This document shows, piece after piece, positions 1 to 7,694 of a stretch of 64,000 nt of DNA. The DNA comes from Candidatus Aerophobota bacterium (GTDB lineage Bacteria > Aerophobota > Aerophobia > Aerophobales > JAGGXI01): positions 9,822 through 73,821 of the forward strand of contig JAGGXI010000038.1 of NCBI GenBank assembly GCA_021163155.1, given 5' to 3'. The translations under genes and the position numbers were made by a program. The notes beneath the pieces are model-generated. The model saw only the letters and a program-made list of their open reading frames with translations, was not told the origin of the DNA and made no database searches. How positions within the stretch are numbered: position 1 is the first letter of the stretch; each line of letters begins with the position of its first letter.

Positions 1-812
1 ATTTTAGATTTGATCGCCCAGGAAACCCTCATCTCTGGTGCCCAGGATGTGGAATACCTCAAATATGGTATTATACTATTAAAGCTATAGAGGAATTAAA
101 ATTGGATATAGATAAAATTTTGTGGGTAGGGGGCAGCGGTTGCACGGGAAGAATGTGTACTTACTGGATAGGGGATTATTTTCATACCCTTCACGGTAGA
201 CCATTAGGGTTTGCCACTGGTGTAAAATTGGCTAATCCTGAGCTTACAGTAATCTGTCATATGGGGGATGGTGAAGTCGCCGGTATTGGTGGAAACCATC
301 TCATCCAAACAGCAAGACGAAATGTTGACCTGACAGCTATAGTAGTGAATAACTTTAACTATGGAATGACCGGTGGACAATTCTCGCCCACTACTCCTCG
401 AGGGGCTTTCACAATGACCTCTCAATTAGGACATATCGAGTATCCTTTTGATTTATGCAAGCTGGCCGCTACTTGCGGAGCTACCTACGTAGCCAGATGG
501 ACTACTTTTCACTCTAGAGCTTTAATTAACTCTATTAAAAAGGGTATCCAAAAAAAAGGACTCTCTTTTATAGAGGTTATATCTCAATGTCCCACTCAAT
601 ACGGAAGAAGAAATAAGATTGGGAATGGGATGCAAATGATGAAATGGTTTAAAAGGAGTTCAATAAGGAAAGAAAAAGCAGAAAAAACGCCTAAGGAAGA
701 ATTAAAGGACAAATTTATTGTTGGCGAATTTGTAGATATAGAAAAGGCTGAATTTGGTGCCTCCTTGAGAGGACTTATTAAAAAAAGGAGAAAAGAAAGT
801 GTCAAGAATTGA
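1..812 (+). CDS. korB: 2-oxoacid:ferredoxin oxidoreductase, beta (TPP) subunit, 5' partial
   Basis: The reading frame is already open at the left edge, so the true start lies outside the window; a TTG at 102 is internal. The subunit binds thiamine diphosphate and, with the alpha and gamma subunits, oxidatively decarboxylates a 2-oxoacid (2-oxoglutarate or similar) to acyl-CoA while reducing ferredoxin in the cytoplasm. Visible marks are the early cysteine motif CPGCG, the TPP/Mg motif beginning GDGEVAGIGGNH, and the following NN and GMTGGQ segment that closes the cofactor site. Its end overlaps korC by 14 bp, and sucC/sucD follow, which favours 2-oxoglutarate as substrate. The alpha subunit must lie upstream. 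A sister enzyme for pyruvate or indolepyruvate is less likely but cannot be excluded. Confidence 0.92.
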   Translation, partial: FRFDRPGNPHLWCPGCGIPQIWYYTIKAIEELKLDIDKILWVGGSGCTGRMCTYWIGDYFHTLHGRPLGFATGVKLANPELTVICHMGDGEVAGIGGNHLIQTARRNVDLTAIVVNNFNYGMTGGQFSPTTPRGAFTMTSQLGHIEYPFDLCKLAATCGATYVARWTTFHSRALINSIKKGIQKKGLSFIEVISQCPTQYGRRNKIGNGMQMMKWFKRSSIRKEKAEKTPKEELKDKFIVGEFVDIEKAEFGASLRGLIKKRRKESVKN

Positions 813-1335
813 GGTAAGATTAACTGGGTTCGGCGGGCAAGGAGTAGTGCTTTCAGGAATCATTTTAGCCAGAGCGGCGATGTATGATAAAAAGGAGATG
901 GTCCAGACTCAATCTTATGGTCCCGAGGCAAGGGGCGGAGCTTGCCGATCTGAGGTGGTTATCTCTGAGGAAGCTATACTTTATCCTTTAGTAGAAGAGG
1001 CTGATATTTTGGTAGCTATGTCTCAAGAAGCTCTGGATAAGCATATAGACAGTATAAAAAAAGGAGGAACTTTAATTATAGATTCAGATACAATATCTCG
1101 AGTCCCTGAAAAAATTGGAATTAAAGTGAATAAAGTCCCAGCTACCAGTATAGCCTCAGAAAAATTAGGCAAGGGGATTGTCGCTAATATAGTAATGCTG
1201 GGAGCTCTTACCAATTTAGCAGATATAGTTAGCAAAGAAGCTATGGAAAAAGCAGTTAAAGAGAGCGTCCCACAAGGAACAGAGGCGATTAATTTAAAGG
1301 CATTAGAAGAAGGTTATCTTTGTGCCCAAAAGTAA
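799..1335 (+). CDS. korC: 2-oxoacid:ferredoxin oxidoreductase, gamma subunit
   Basis: This is the gamma subunit (178 aa, the usual family length) of the KorABC-type complex. The N-terminus reads LTGFGGQGVVLSG, the signature glycine loop of the family, and SYGPEARGGACRSEVVIS is the other conserved block. The start is a GTG at 799 inside the end of korB (14-bp overlap), pointing to translational coupling. It is followed by 147 bp containing a fragment of a dispersed repeat (tggtagccgcaaggctc) and then sucC. The pairing with succinyl-CoA synthetase supports 2-oxoglutarate:ferredoxin oxidoreductase rather than pyruvate synthase. Confidence 0.92.
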   Translation: MSRIEVRLTGFGGQGVVLSGIILARAAMYDKKEMVQTQSYGPEARGGACRSEVVISEEAILYPLVEEADILVAMSQEALDKHIDSIKKGGTLIIDSDTISRVPEKIGIKVNKVPATSIASEKLGKGIVANIVMLGALTNLADIVSKEAMEKAVKESVPQGTEAINLKALEEGYLCAQK

Positions 1336-1482
1336 GGAGGGGAAGAAGGATTAAAGGATTAAAGGGGCAGAGGGAAAAACAAAACAGTGAGAAGTAAATT
1401 GGTAGCCGCAAGGCTCAGAGCCTGCGAAGAGGTGATATGTGAGAGGGGAAAACAAGAAAACATTAAAAAACAAGGAGAGGAA

Positions 1483-2688
1483 ATGAGATTATACGAATTT
1501 GAAGCTAAGAATATTTTTGCCTCTTATGGAATCCCTCTTCCTCAAGGAAAAATTATTACTACACCAAAAGAGGCAAAAAAAGTAGCTGAAGAAATCGGTA
1601 AGGAGGTAGCTCTTAAGGCTCAGGTGTTGGTTACAGGAAGAGGAAAATTGGGGGGAGTGAAATTTGCCTCCATCCCTGAAAAGGCCGAAAGTACTGCTTC
1701 TAAAATGCTTAAGGCCAGGATAAAGGGTTACTCTGTAGAACAAATACTAATTGAGGAAAAATTAGTAATAGAGCAAGAATTATATTTAGGGGCTACTTAT
1801 GATGAAGTAGCAAAAAAAAGGATAATGATTTGTAGCAGTATGGGCGGTATGGATATAAATGAGGTCTCCCAAAAGCATCCAGAAAAAATATTCAAAGTGT
1901 TGATTGACCCTTTTATAGGGTTTCAACCTTATCAGGCTAAGGAGCTATCATATACATTAGGATTACCTCCCAAGATGTCTAAAACTATTCAATCAATAAT
2001 ACTTAATGTATGGGAAATATTTATAAAATTTGATGCTACTCTCACCGAGATAAATCCTTTAGGATTAACAAAAGAAGGTAAGCTGATTATTTGTGATGCT
2101 CATATTGAAATAGAAGATGATGCTCTATTTAGACAAAAAAAGAGATTGGAAGGGTTTGGTATTAATGAAAGAGAAGATAAAGCTCGTCCTCCAACCGAGT
2201 TTGAGATAAAAGCTGCTGAAATTGACAGGGCGGATTATCGAGGAGTTGCCGGAAGAGTAACTGAGTTTGGTGGTAATCTTGGTTTATTAATTGGAGCGGG
2301 CGGAGGCAGCCTGACTACTTTTGATGCCGTGCTTAATCATGGAGGAAAACCTGCTAATTACTGCGAAGTGGGAGGAAATGCTCCTGTAAGGAAAATATAT
2401 AATTTAACTAAACTGATTTTAACCAAACAAAATGTAAAAGGACTGGCAGTAATCACTAATGTATATAGCAACTCAAGAGTGGATTTTATAGCCAGAGGGG
2501 TAATTAAAGCTATGGTAGAATTAGGGATAGACCCTAAAAGGTATCCCATTTTATTTAGGTCTGCTGGCGCCTTTGAAAAAGATGGCTATGCTATCCTTAG
2601 AAAGTACGGTGTAGAGTATTATGGCCGAGAGACTCCAATGGATGAAGCAGCAAGATTGGCGGTAGAGATGATGAAAAAGAGGGAGTAA
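1483..2688 (+). CDS. sucC: Succinyl-CoA synthetase (ADP-forming), beta subunit
   Basis: This 401-aa ATP-grasp subunit couples cleavage of succinyl-CoA to ATP synthesis with SucD. The protein begins MRLYEFEAKNIFASYGIPLP, the normal family start, and the ATG at 1483 is preceded by AAGGAGAGG. A GTG at 1387 would add 32 residues translated from intergenic repeat sequence and is rejected. ATP-grasp features include the KAQVLVTGRGKLGGVK segment (residues ~47-62), TEINPLG, and the CoA-ligase glycine-rich stretch GGNLGLLIGAGGGSLTTFD. SucD starts 3 bp after its stop. Malate- or other acyl-CoA ligases share this fold, but the Kor neighbour favours succinyl-CoA. Confidence 0.9.
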   Translation: MRLYEFEAKNIFASYGIPLPQGKIITTPKEAKKVAEEIGKEVALKAQVLVTGRGKLGGVKFASIPEKAESTASKMLKARIKGYSVEQILIEEKLVIEQELYLGATYDEVAKKRIMICSSMGGMDINEVSQKHPEKIFKVLIDPFIGFQPYQAKELSYTLGLPPKMSKTIQSIILNVWEIFIKFDATLTEINPLGLTKEGKLIICDAHIEIEDDALFRQKKRLEGFGINEREDKARPPTEFEIKAAEIDRADYRGVAGRVTEFGGNLGLLIGAGGGSLTTFDAVLNHGGKPANYCEVGGNAPVRKIYNLTKLILTKQNVKGLAVITNVYSNSRVDFIARGVIKAMVELGIDPKRYPILFRSAGAFEKDGYAILRKYGVEYYGRETPMDEAARLAVEMMKKRE

Positions 2689-2691
2689 AAA

Positions 2692-3597
2692 ATGGCTATA
2701 TTAATTGATGAAAAAACTAAGGTGATAATTCAGGGTATTACGGGAAGGGAAGCGGTAACCTTTACCAGAGGAATGCTTGATTATGGAACAAAAGTAGTTG
2801 CTGGAGTAACTCCAGACAAGGAAGGACAAAAAATATATGGTGTACCTGTATACAATTGTGTAAAAACTGCTTTGAAAAATCATAAAGCGAATACTTCTAT
2901 TGTCTCTGTTCCTCCCAGATTTGCCAAAGATGCTACCTTTGAGGCTATAGATGCTGGAATTAAATTAATAAATGTATTTACAGAAAGGATCCCCCGAGCC
3001 GATGTTATAGAAATGATAGCTTTTGCTAAACAGAGAGAGGCAAGAATCGTTGGGCCTAACTCTCTGGGTATGATTTCTCCAGGAAAAATAAAATTGGGTT
3101 CTATAGGAGGACCTGTAGATGAATGTAATAAAGCTTTCACTCCCGGAAATGTGGCTGTTCTCTCTCGAAGTGGGGGAATGCTTGTAGAAACCTGCAGTCA
3201 GCTCTCTTTAAATGGGATAGGCCAAAGTATTGCTATAAACATTGGCGGAGACCCCATAATAGGCTCTACCTTTTATGAACTTCTTCCCTTATTAGAAAAA
3301 GACCTTCAAACAAAAGTAATAGTGCTTTTCTGCGAGCCGGGAACTGTTCAGGAAGAGATAACGGCTAAATTTGTTAAAGAAGCCTCTTACACAAAACCTA
3401 TTGTAGTTTTTATTGCTGGAAGCTTTGTAGATAATATGCAAGGGATGAGATTTGGGCATGCAGCAGTAATTGTTCATGGAGAGATGGGTTCTACTAAAGT
3501 AAAAGCCCGTATAATGAGAGAAGCTGGAATAAGAGTTGTAGATTACCATTCACAAATTGTAACTGAAGTAAGAAAAATATTAAAAGAGATTTCTTGA
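2692..3597 (+). CDS. sucD: Succinyl-CoA synthetase, alpha subunit
   Basis: This 301-aa CoA-binding subunit carries the catalytic histidine. Its N-terminal Rossmann domain holds VIIQGITGREA (residues ~11-21) for CoA. IVGPNSLGMISPGK and VLSRSGGMLVE are the conserved central blocks, and H256 in FGHAAVIVHG is the expected phospho-histidine. With SucC it performs substrate-level phosphorylation on the product of the upstream oxidoreductase. The gene is 3 bp behind sucC and 11 bp ahead of a ferredoxin, so the five genes look like one operon. Confidence 0.92.
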   Translation: MAILIDEKTKVIIQGITGREAVTFTRGMLDYGTKVVAGVTPDKEGQKIYGVPVYNCVKTALKNHKANTSIVSVPPRFAKDATFEAIDAGIKLINVFTERIPRADVIEMIAFAKQREARIVGPNSLGMISPGKIKLGSIGGPVDECNKAFTPGNVAVLSRSGGMLVETCSQLSLNGIGQSIAINIGGDPIIGSTFYELLPLLEKDLQTKVIVLFCEPGTVQEEITAKFVKEASYTKPIVVFIAGSFVDNMQGMRFGHAAVIVHGEMGSTKVKARIMREAGIRVVDYHSQIVTEVRKILKEIS

Positions 3598-3608
3598 GGG
3601 GGGTTATT

Positions 3609-3824
3609 ATGGGAATGTTTATCCAGATAAAAATTGATAAAGACAGATGTCAGGCTTCTTTAAATGATTGTAGAGAATGTATTAATATTTGCCCTGTAGA
3701 TGTCTTTCAGTTTAAAGATGGACAGATAGTAACTATACCTTATAATGAAGATGAGTGCACTTTATGTTATATGTGTGAGAAAAAATGTCCTGATAAGGCA
3801 ATAAAGGTTGTAAAACTCTATTAA
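3609..3824 (+). CDS. 2[4Fe-4S] ferredoxin-like protein of the Kor operon
   Basis: A 71-aa protein with two cysteine clusters, C-x6-C-x2-C-x3-CP and CTLCYMCEKKCP, that can hold two [4Fe-4S] centres. The ATG at 3609 follows the strong ribosome site GAGGGGGG and sits 11 bp after sucD. A TTG at 3594 that overlaps sucD is an unlikely start. It is either the delta subunit of the 2-oxoacid oxidoreductase or its dedicated electron acceptor; the two cannot be told apart from sequence. Confidence 0.85.
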   Translation: MGMFIQIKIDKDRCQASLNDCRECINICPVDVFQFKDGQIVTIPYNEDECTLCYMCEKKCPDKAIKVVKLY

Positions 3825-3886
3825 TTTATAAACCTAAATTGGGCGATTTAAATTTTGTTCACTAAAATAATATCTGGAGGGAAAAT

Positions 3887-5272
3887 ATGAATAATCTTGA
3901 TATGATTATTAAGTCAAAAAATGTATTTATAGATGGCAGATTAATAGATTGCAGTATAGGAATAAAAGAAGGGAAGATTGCATCGATAAGCAAAACAGAA
4001 TTAGAAAAAGCTAAGATAATTATTGATGCAAAAGAGAAAATTGTATTACCAGGCACTATAGACCCGCATGTGCATATAAGAGCTCCTGGACATGAAGAAA
4101 GGGAGACATTTGAGACAGGTACAAAAGCAGCTGCAGCAGGTGGGGTTACCACATTAATTGAACATCCAATCTCTACCCCACCACCACATTCTCCAGAACT
4201 GGTAAAAAGAAGGATGGAGATAGCAAAAAATCAAATTGTAGTTGATATTGCATTTTTTGGTGCTGCAGGCATAGAATATTTAGATGATATTATTCCTTGC
4301 TCGAAAACTGGTATTGTTGCATTTAAAACTTTCTTGCATGAGGCTCCCAAAGGAAGAGAAAAAGAATTCGAAGGACTTACTGCACCCTTAGACGGGGACC
4401 TATACGAAGTTATGAAAAAAATAGCCAGAACAAATCTTTTAGCTGCCTTTCATGCAGAAAATAATAGCATAATAAAAAATCAAATTAAGATTTTTAGAGA
4501 TAAAGGGGAAACCTCTCCAATTTATCATGTTAAATCTCGACCACCAATTGCTGAAATAGAGGCAACTTCAAAAATTTTATTATTTGCTGAAGAAACTGGT
4601 GCAAGGGTTCAAATATGTCACATCACCACACCAAGAGCTGTTGAATTAATAAATGATGCAAAAAGAAGGGGTATAGATGTAATAGCAGAAACATGCCCTC
4701 AATACTTACTACTTAATGAGGAATACCTTAACAAATATGGTGCATATGCCAAATGTAACCCACCGCTTAGAACTGAGGAAGAGCGAAAAGCTATGTGGAG
4801 ACTGGTAAACGATGGAAGCATTGATACAATAGGTAGCGACCATGCTCCTTACACAAGGGAAGAAAAAGAGAGAGGCAAGGATAATATATTTAAGGCACCT
4901 TCAGGCTTACCTGGTATTGAACAGAGATTACCCCTACTTTTCACTAAAGTAAAAGAGGGAGAACTTGCTTTAGGAAGAATGGTAGACCTTATTAGTAGAA
5001 ACCCTGCAAAAATATTTGGTCTGTATCCAGGAAAAGGGACAATTACGATTGGCTCTGATGCAGATTTTGTAATTATTGATCCAAATAAAAAGGAAATTAT
5101 CTCAAGAGATAAAATGTTTACTAAAGTAAGAGATGTTGCAAAAGTATATGAAGGATGGGAGGTTTATGGAATACCTGAGATTACCATAGTCCGAGGAAAT
5201 GTAGTTTTTGATAATGGTGAAATAAAGGTTTCTCCAGGATATGGGAAAATTATAAAACGACAACAGCATTGA
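3887..5272 (+). CDS. Allantoinase/hydantoinase-like cyclic amidohydrolase
   Basis: A 461-aa amidohydrolase-superfamily enzyme of the dihydroorotase-allantoinase-hydantoinase group, which opens cyclic ureides. All binuclear-metal ligands are present: H61 and H63 (DPHVHIRAPG), K147 (VAFKTFL, the lysine that is carboxylated), H189 (FHAENN), H245 (CHITT) and D318 (GSDHAPY). ETCPQYLLLN and the length resemble allantoinase and hydantoinase more than dihydroorotase of pyrimidine synthesis. The gene stands alone after the Kor-Suc operon and heads the catabolic island, so a ureide, hydantoin or dihydropyrimidine substrate is inferred. Start ATG follows TGGAGGG. Confidence 0.85.
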   Translation: MNNLDMIIKSKNVFIDGRLIDCSIGIKEGKIASISKTELEKAKIIIDAKEKIVLPGTIDPHVHIRAPGHEERETFETGTKAAAAGGVTTLIEHPISTPPPHSPELVKRRMEIAKNQIVVDIAFFGAAGIEYLDDIIPCSKTGIVAFKTFLHEAPKGREKEFEGLTAPLDGDLYEVMKKIARTNLLAAFHAENNSIIKNQIKIFRDKGETSPIYHVKSRPPIAEIEATSKILLFAEETGARVQICHITTPRAVELINDAKRRGIDVIAETCPQYLLLNEEYLNKYGAYAKCNPPLRTEEERKAMWRLVNDGSIDTIGSDHAPYTREEKERGKDNIFKAPSGLPGIEQRLPLLFTKVKEGELALGRMVDLISRNPAKIFGLYPGKGTITIGSDADFVIIDPNKKEIISRDKMFTKVRDVAKVYEGWEVYGIPEITIVRGNVVFDNGEIKVSPGYGKIIKRQQH

Positions 5273-5590
5273 GGATAAGGATTAATCTCTCTTTTTAAGA
5301 ACTTTCTGCGATCACTTGATAGTACCAAAAAAGTATTAGTTTGCCAGGTTTATGGGTATCAAGGGATTTTCCCTGAAGGAGCCTTATAAGTTTGGGTAGA
5401 TAAGTAGAGAGTGAATGAGTAGATGAGAAAAAGAGTAAATGCTAATGCATAAAGATGATGAGAAGGACTGTTCCTCTTACCCATCAACCCATCATTCCAT
5501 TCACCCATTTACTCCTAAACAGCGATGGAGAGGAAGAATCCCGAGATATTCTTGACAGCTAGCTTTTGGAGGAAAATCCTTTTATAAAAT

Positions 5591-5614
5591 AGGGAACGGT
5601 CGCGACCGTTCCCT
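5591..5614. repeat. Perfect 24-bp GC-rich palindrome
   Basis: The two arms are AGGGAACGGTCG and its exact reverse complement, with no loop. It stands out as GC-rich in very AT-rich surroundings and sits just before the duplicated leader at 5623. It could be an operator, a cruciform-forming site or the end of a small mobile repeat. No T-run follows, so it is not an obvious terminator. Confidence 0.8.
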
Positions 5615-5622
5615 ACCTCAAT

Positions 5623-5753
5623 AAATGTGGAATCTGTGATTTTGAAATTAATCTTTCTCTTCTTACATAGATCGTTATTAATGCAAATATTACGGATTTC
5701 AAGATATTCTAAAAATCTAACAAGATGAGTTTCCTACAAAAGTTGGTTGACAA
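5623..5753 (+). promoter_or_regulatory. Conserved leader, copy 1 (upstream of ABC transporter)
   Basis: About 130 bp aligned almost base for base with the reverse strand of 56160-56300, both starting AAATGTGGAATCTGTG and ending AAAGTTGGTTG. A potential stem TTTTGAAAT / ATTTCAA(G/A)A encloses the middle. Both copies read toward the next gene at similar distance (193 bp here, 175 bp at the other site). It may be a shared promoter region or a cis-acting RNA; the function is unknown. Confidence 0.65.
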
Positions 5754-5793
5754 AAAAAGGGAATAATATAAAGATAAGGTTTGATTTTGATAA

Positions 5794-5853
5794 GGAAAAG
5801 GCTAAAAATAAGACCAAAAGGAGGTGAGAGAATAAATATAGTTATTAGCTGGG
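5794..5853 (+). repeat. 60-bp block shared with region upstream of TRAP operon
   Basis: The block contains CTAAAAATAAGACC, AGGAGGTGA and GTTATTAGCTGGG and aligns with 24159-24218 with scattered substitutions. Both copies lie 94-134 bp upstream of a gene for a periplasmic solute-binding protein (5947 and 24352). It does not keep a reading frame between copies, so it is treated as a non-coding repeat or leader element. Confidence 0.55.
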
Positions 5854-5946
5854 GAGAGAGAGTTTCGGAAGAAAGAATATATTAAATAACTAAATTTTTT
5901 AAAAATCTTTTAGGGAAAATAAATAATATCAAGGAGGCTGTGAAAG

Positions 5947-7527
5947 ATGGTAAATACGAGATGGAAATTGTTAGTTAAGAATATGACGATGCTGATATTA
6001 ATAGTCTTTACAATGGCGCTTTTTATCGGAATCGGCAGTGCTAACGAAGTAAAACCAACTTATGGAGGTACGCTAAAGGTTGGTGTATATAGACCTATTC
6101 CTAGCTTAGCCTATTATAGATCCTATGATGTGTCGCAAAATCTGACAACTATGGCAATCTGGGATACTTTGCTTCAATATGATGAAAACGGAAATCTATT
6201 ACCTTGTCTTGCAGAGTCATGGGAAGTCCCAGATGCCAAAACAATTGTGCTTCATCTTAGAGAAGGAGTAAAATTTCACGATGGAAACACAATGGATGCA
6301 GAAGACGTTGTTGCAAGTATCAAATTTGCTACTTCACCAGAGGCAAAATCTCCTATGGCCTGGATGTTTGATTCAATGGAGAGCATAAAGGCACTGGATA
6401 ATTTAACAGTACAAATAAATCTTAAGACACCAAGTACTGTTGATATTTTATATGCCTTAGCTACAGGTGAAGGCGGTGTTACCAGCAAGGAGGCTATAAA
6501 GAAATACGGTGTTGGACTTGGGGAACATCCAATAGGTGCAGGGCCATTTAAATTAGAAAAGTGGGAAAGGGGAAGTCGCGCAGTATTGGTTAAATTCGAT
6601 GACTATTGGCAAAAAGGGAAACCTTATCTGGATAAAATTATCTTCAACATTATACAGGAAGAGTTTACAAACCTTACAAGTCTCAAGAGTGGAGATATTA
6701 ACATGGCGTATAGGATATCCTATAAGAATTTGAAATTACTTACAAATGTAGAAGATATTAACATCAATGCTTTTCCTACCTATAACATTTACTATCTTGC
6801 TTTAAAAGACAATAAAGCTCCATTTAATGATGTGCGGGTTAGAAAAGCATTAAATTATGCTATTGATAGAAAAGCGTTAACAGAAGCCGTTACCTTTGGC
6901 TACGCTGTCCCGGCAATAACAGGTATTCCACCAAACTTAGCAGGTTCATTAGCAGGAATTGAGCCTCTGTATCCTTATGATCCAAAAAAAGCAAGGGAGC
7001 TTTTGAAGGAAGCAGGATATCCAAATGGTTTTTCATTTGAAGCGATAATTGGCGCTGTATCCCCTGATTTGGAGACAGGTTTAGTGCTTCAAAGGTATTT
7101 TAAGGCAATTGGCGTTGACCTTAAACTTGTTGCAGAAGAACCAAGTACTATGTGGAGCCATCTACAAGCAGGAGCTTATAAGGATGCTGCTTTCAGTTTT
7201 TGGTATCCTGACTTCCCAGATGCCATGGGGACGCTTAGGCCTTTTTATTACTCAACAAATGCACCACCAGAAGGTTGCTGCAACTTTTCCTACTATGCCA
7301 ATAAAGAGGTGGATAGATTATTAGATGAAGCAGCAAAAGAAACCGATAATGAGAGAAGAAGCAAGCTTTATATAGAAGTAAATAAGATACTTTACAATGA
7401 TGCTGCAAAAGTATGGCTATACCACGTTCAGGAAGCATTACCTGCGTTAGCTAAAGTAAAAGGATTCAAGGCCGGTCCAATGTTTGGCTTCCAACACCTT
7501 ATGACAGATGTCTGGCTGGGGAAATAA
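5947..7527 (+). CDS. ABC transporter solute-binding protein, peptide/opine/nickel family (SBP_bac_5)
   Basis: A 526-aa extracytoplasmic binding protein. Residues 1-33 form a signal peptide (basic start, long hydrophobic core, then GIGSANEV). The mature part has the family signature (GGTLKVGVY near the start, FHDGNTMDAEDVVASIKFA, HPIGAGPFKLEKWERG). It captures an oligopeptide-like ligand for the DppBCDF-like permease encoded downstream. An M42 peptidase gene and a terminator separate it from the permease genes. An AAGGAGG ribosome site precedes the ATG. Ligand type cannot be told from the sequence; peptides, N-modified amino acids or opines are all possible. Confidence 0.9.
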   Translation: MVNTRWKLLVKNMTMLILIVFTMALFIGIGSANEVKPTYGGTLKVGVYRPIPSLAYYRSYDVSQNLTTMAIWDTLLQYDENGNLLPCLAESWEVPDAKTIVLHLREGVKFHDGNTMDAEDVVASIKFATSPEAKSPMAWMFDSMESIKALDNLTVQINLKTPSTVDILYALATGEGGVTSKEAIKKYGVGLGEHPIGAGPFKLEKWERGSRAVLVKFDDYWQKGKPYLDKIIFNIIQEEFTNLTSLKSGDINMAYRISYKNLKLLTNVEDININAFPTYNIYYLALKDNKAPFNDVRVRKALNYAIDRKALTEAVTFGYAVPAITGIPPNLAGSLAGIEPLYPYDPKKARELLKEAGYPNGFSFEAIIGAVSPDLETGLVLQRYFKAIGVDLKLVAEEPSTMWSHLQAGAYKDAAFSFWYPDFPDAMGTLRPFYYSTNAPPEGCCNFSYYANKEVDRLLDEAAKETDNERRSKLYIEVNKILYNDAAKVWLYHVQEALPALAKVKGFKAGPMFGFQHLMTDVWLGK

Positions 7528-7590
7528 GGCTTTAGAAAAAATTTCGATTATAGTAATTATGAGTTAAAGGACAAGCTCATAGGTTAATTG

Positions 7591-7633
7591 TTGGTTGGGG
7601 AGTATATGCTCTCTCTAACCAAACTTTTCTTTA
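7591..7633 (+). terminator. Rho-independent terminator after binding-protein gene
   Basis: The arms TTGGTT and AACCAA (7591-7622) enclose an inner GGGAG/CTCTC pairing with a six-base loop, followed by a T-rich tail ACTTTTCTTT. It would let the binding protein be made in excess over the downstream genes, as is common in ABC operons. Confidence 0.7.
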
Positions 7634-7694
7634 AGTAATTAGTCAATGGATGGGATTAACTGATTAATCAGTGTGAGAAGGTAAGGAGGTTTTT

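Larger units (their letters stand above)
5273..5946. repeat. 674-bp gene-free region packed with repeats, upstream of the ABC operon
   Basis: No gene is supported here. The stretch holds, in order: a partial copy of the TCTCTTTTT-AGAAACTTTC leader motif near 5285-5310; a mosaic related to 50500-50650 (ccctgaaggagccttataa and cagcgatggagaggaa); low-complexity ATGAGTAGATGAG-type sequence; a perfect 24-bp palindrome at 5591-5614; a ~130-bp leader at 5623-5753 shared with 56160-56300; and at 5794-5853 a block shared with 24159-24218. TTGACA at 5747 may be a -35 element for the downstream operon. Confidence 0.75.

Noticed and set aside
1387-1482. GTG upstream start for sucC
   Set aside because: The added residues are a translation of repeat sequence; the ATG at 1483 has a strong ribosome site and matches the family N-terminus.
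3887-5272. Dihydroorotase of pyrimidine synthesis
   Set aside because: Length, ETCPQYL motif and position outside the pyr genes fit allantoinase/hydantoinase better; the pyr genes are far away at 32-36 kb.
5395-5445. TAG/GAG-rich stretch as a possible TRAP (MtrB) binding site
   Set aside because: Triplets are not regularly spaced by 2-3 bases, and the segment is part of a low-complexity repeat (ATGAGTAGATGAG-like) seen elsewhere with no regulatory pattern.
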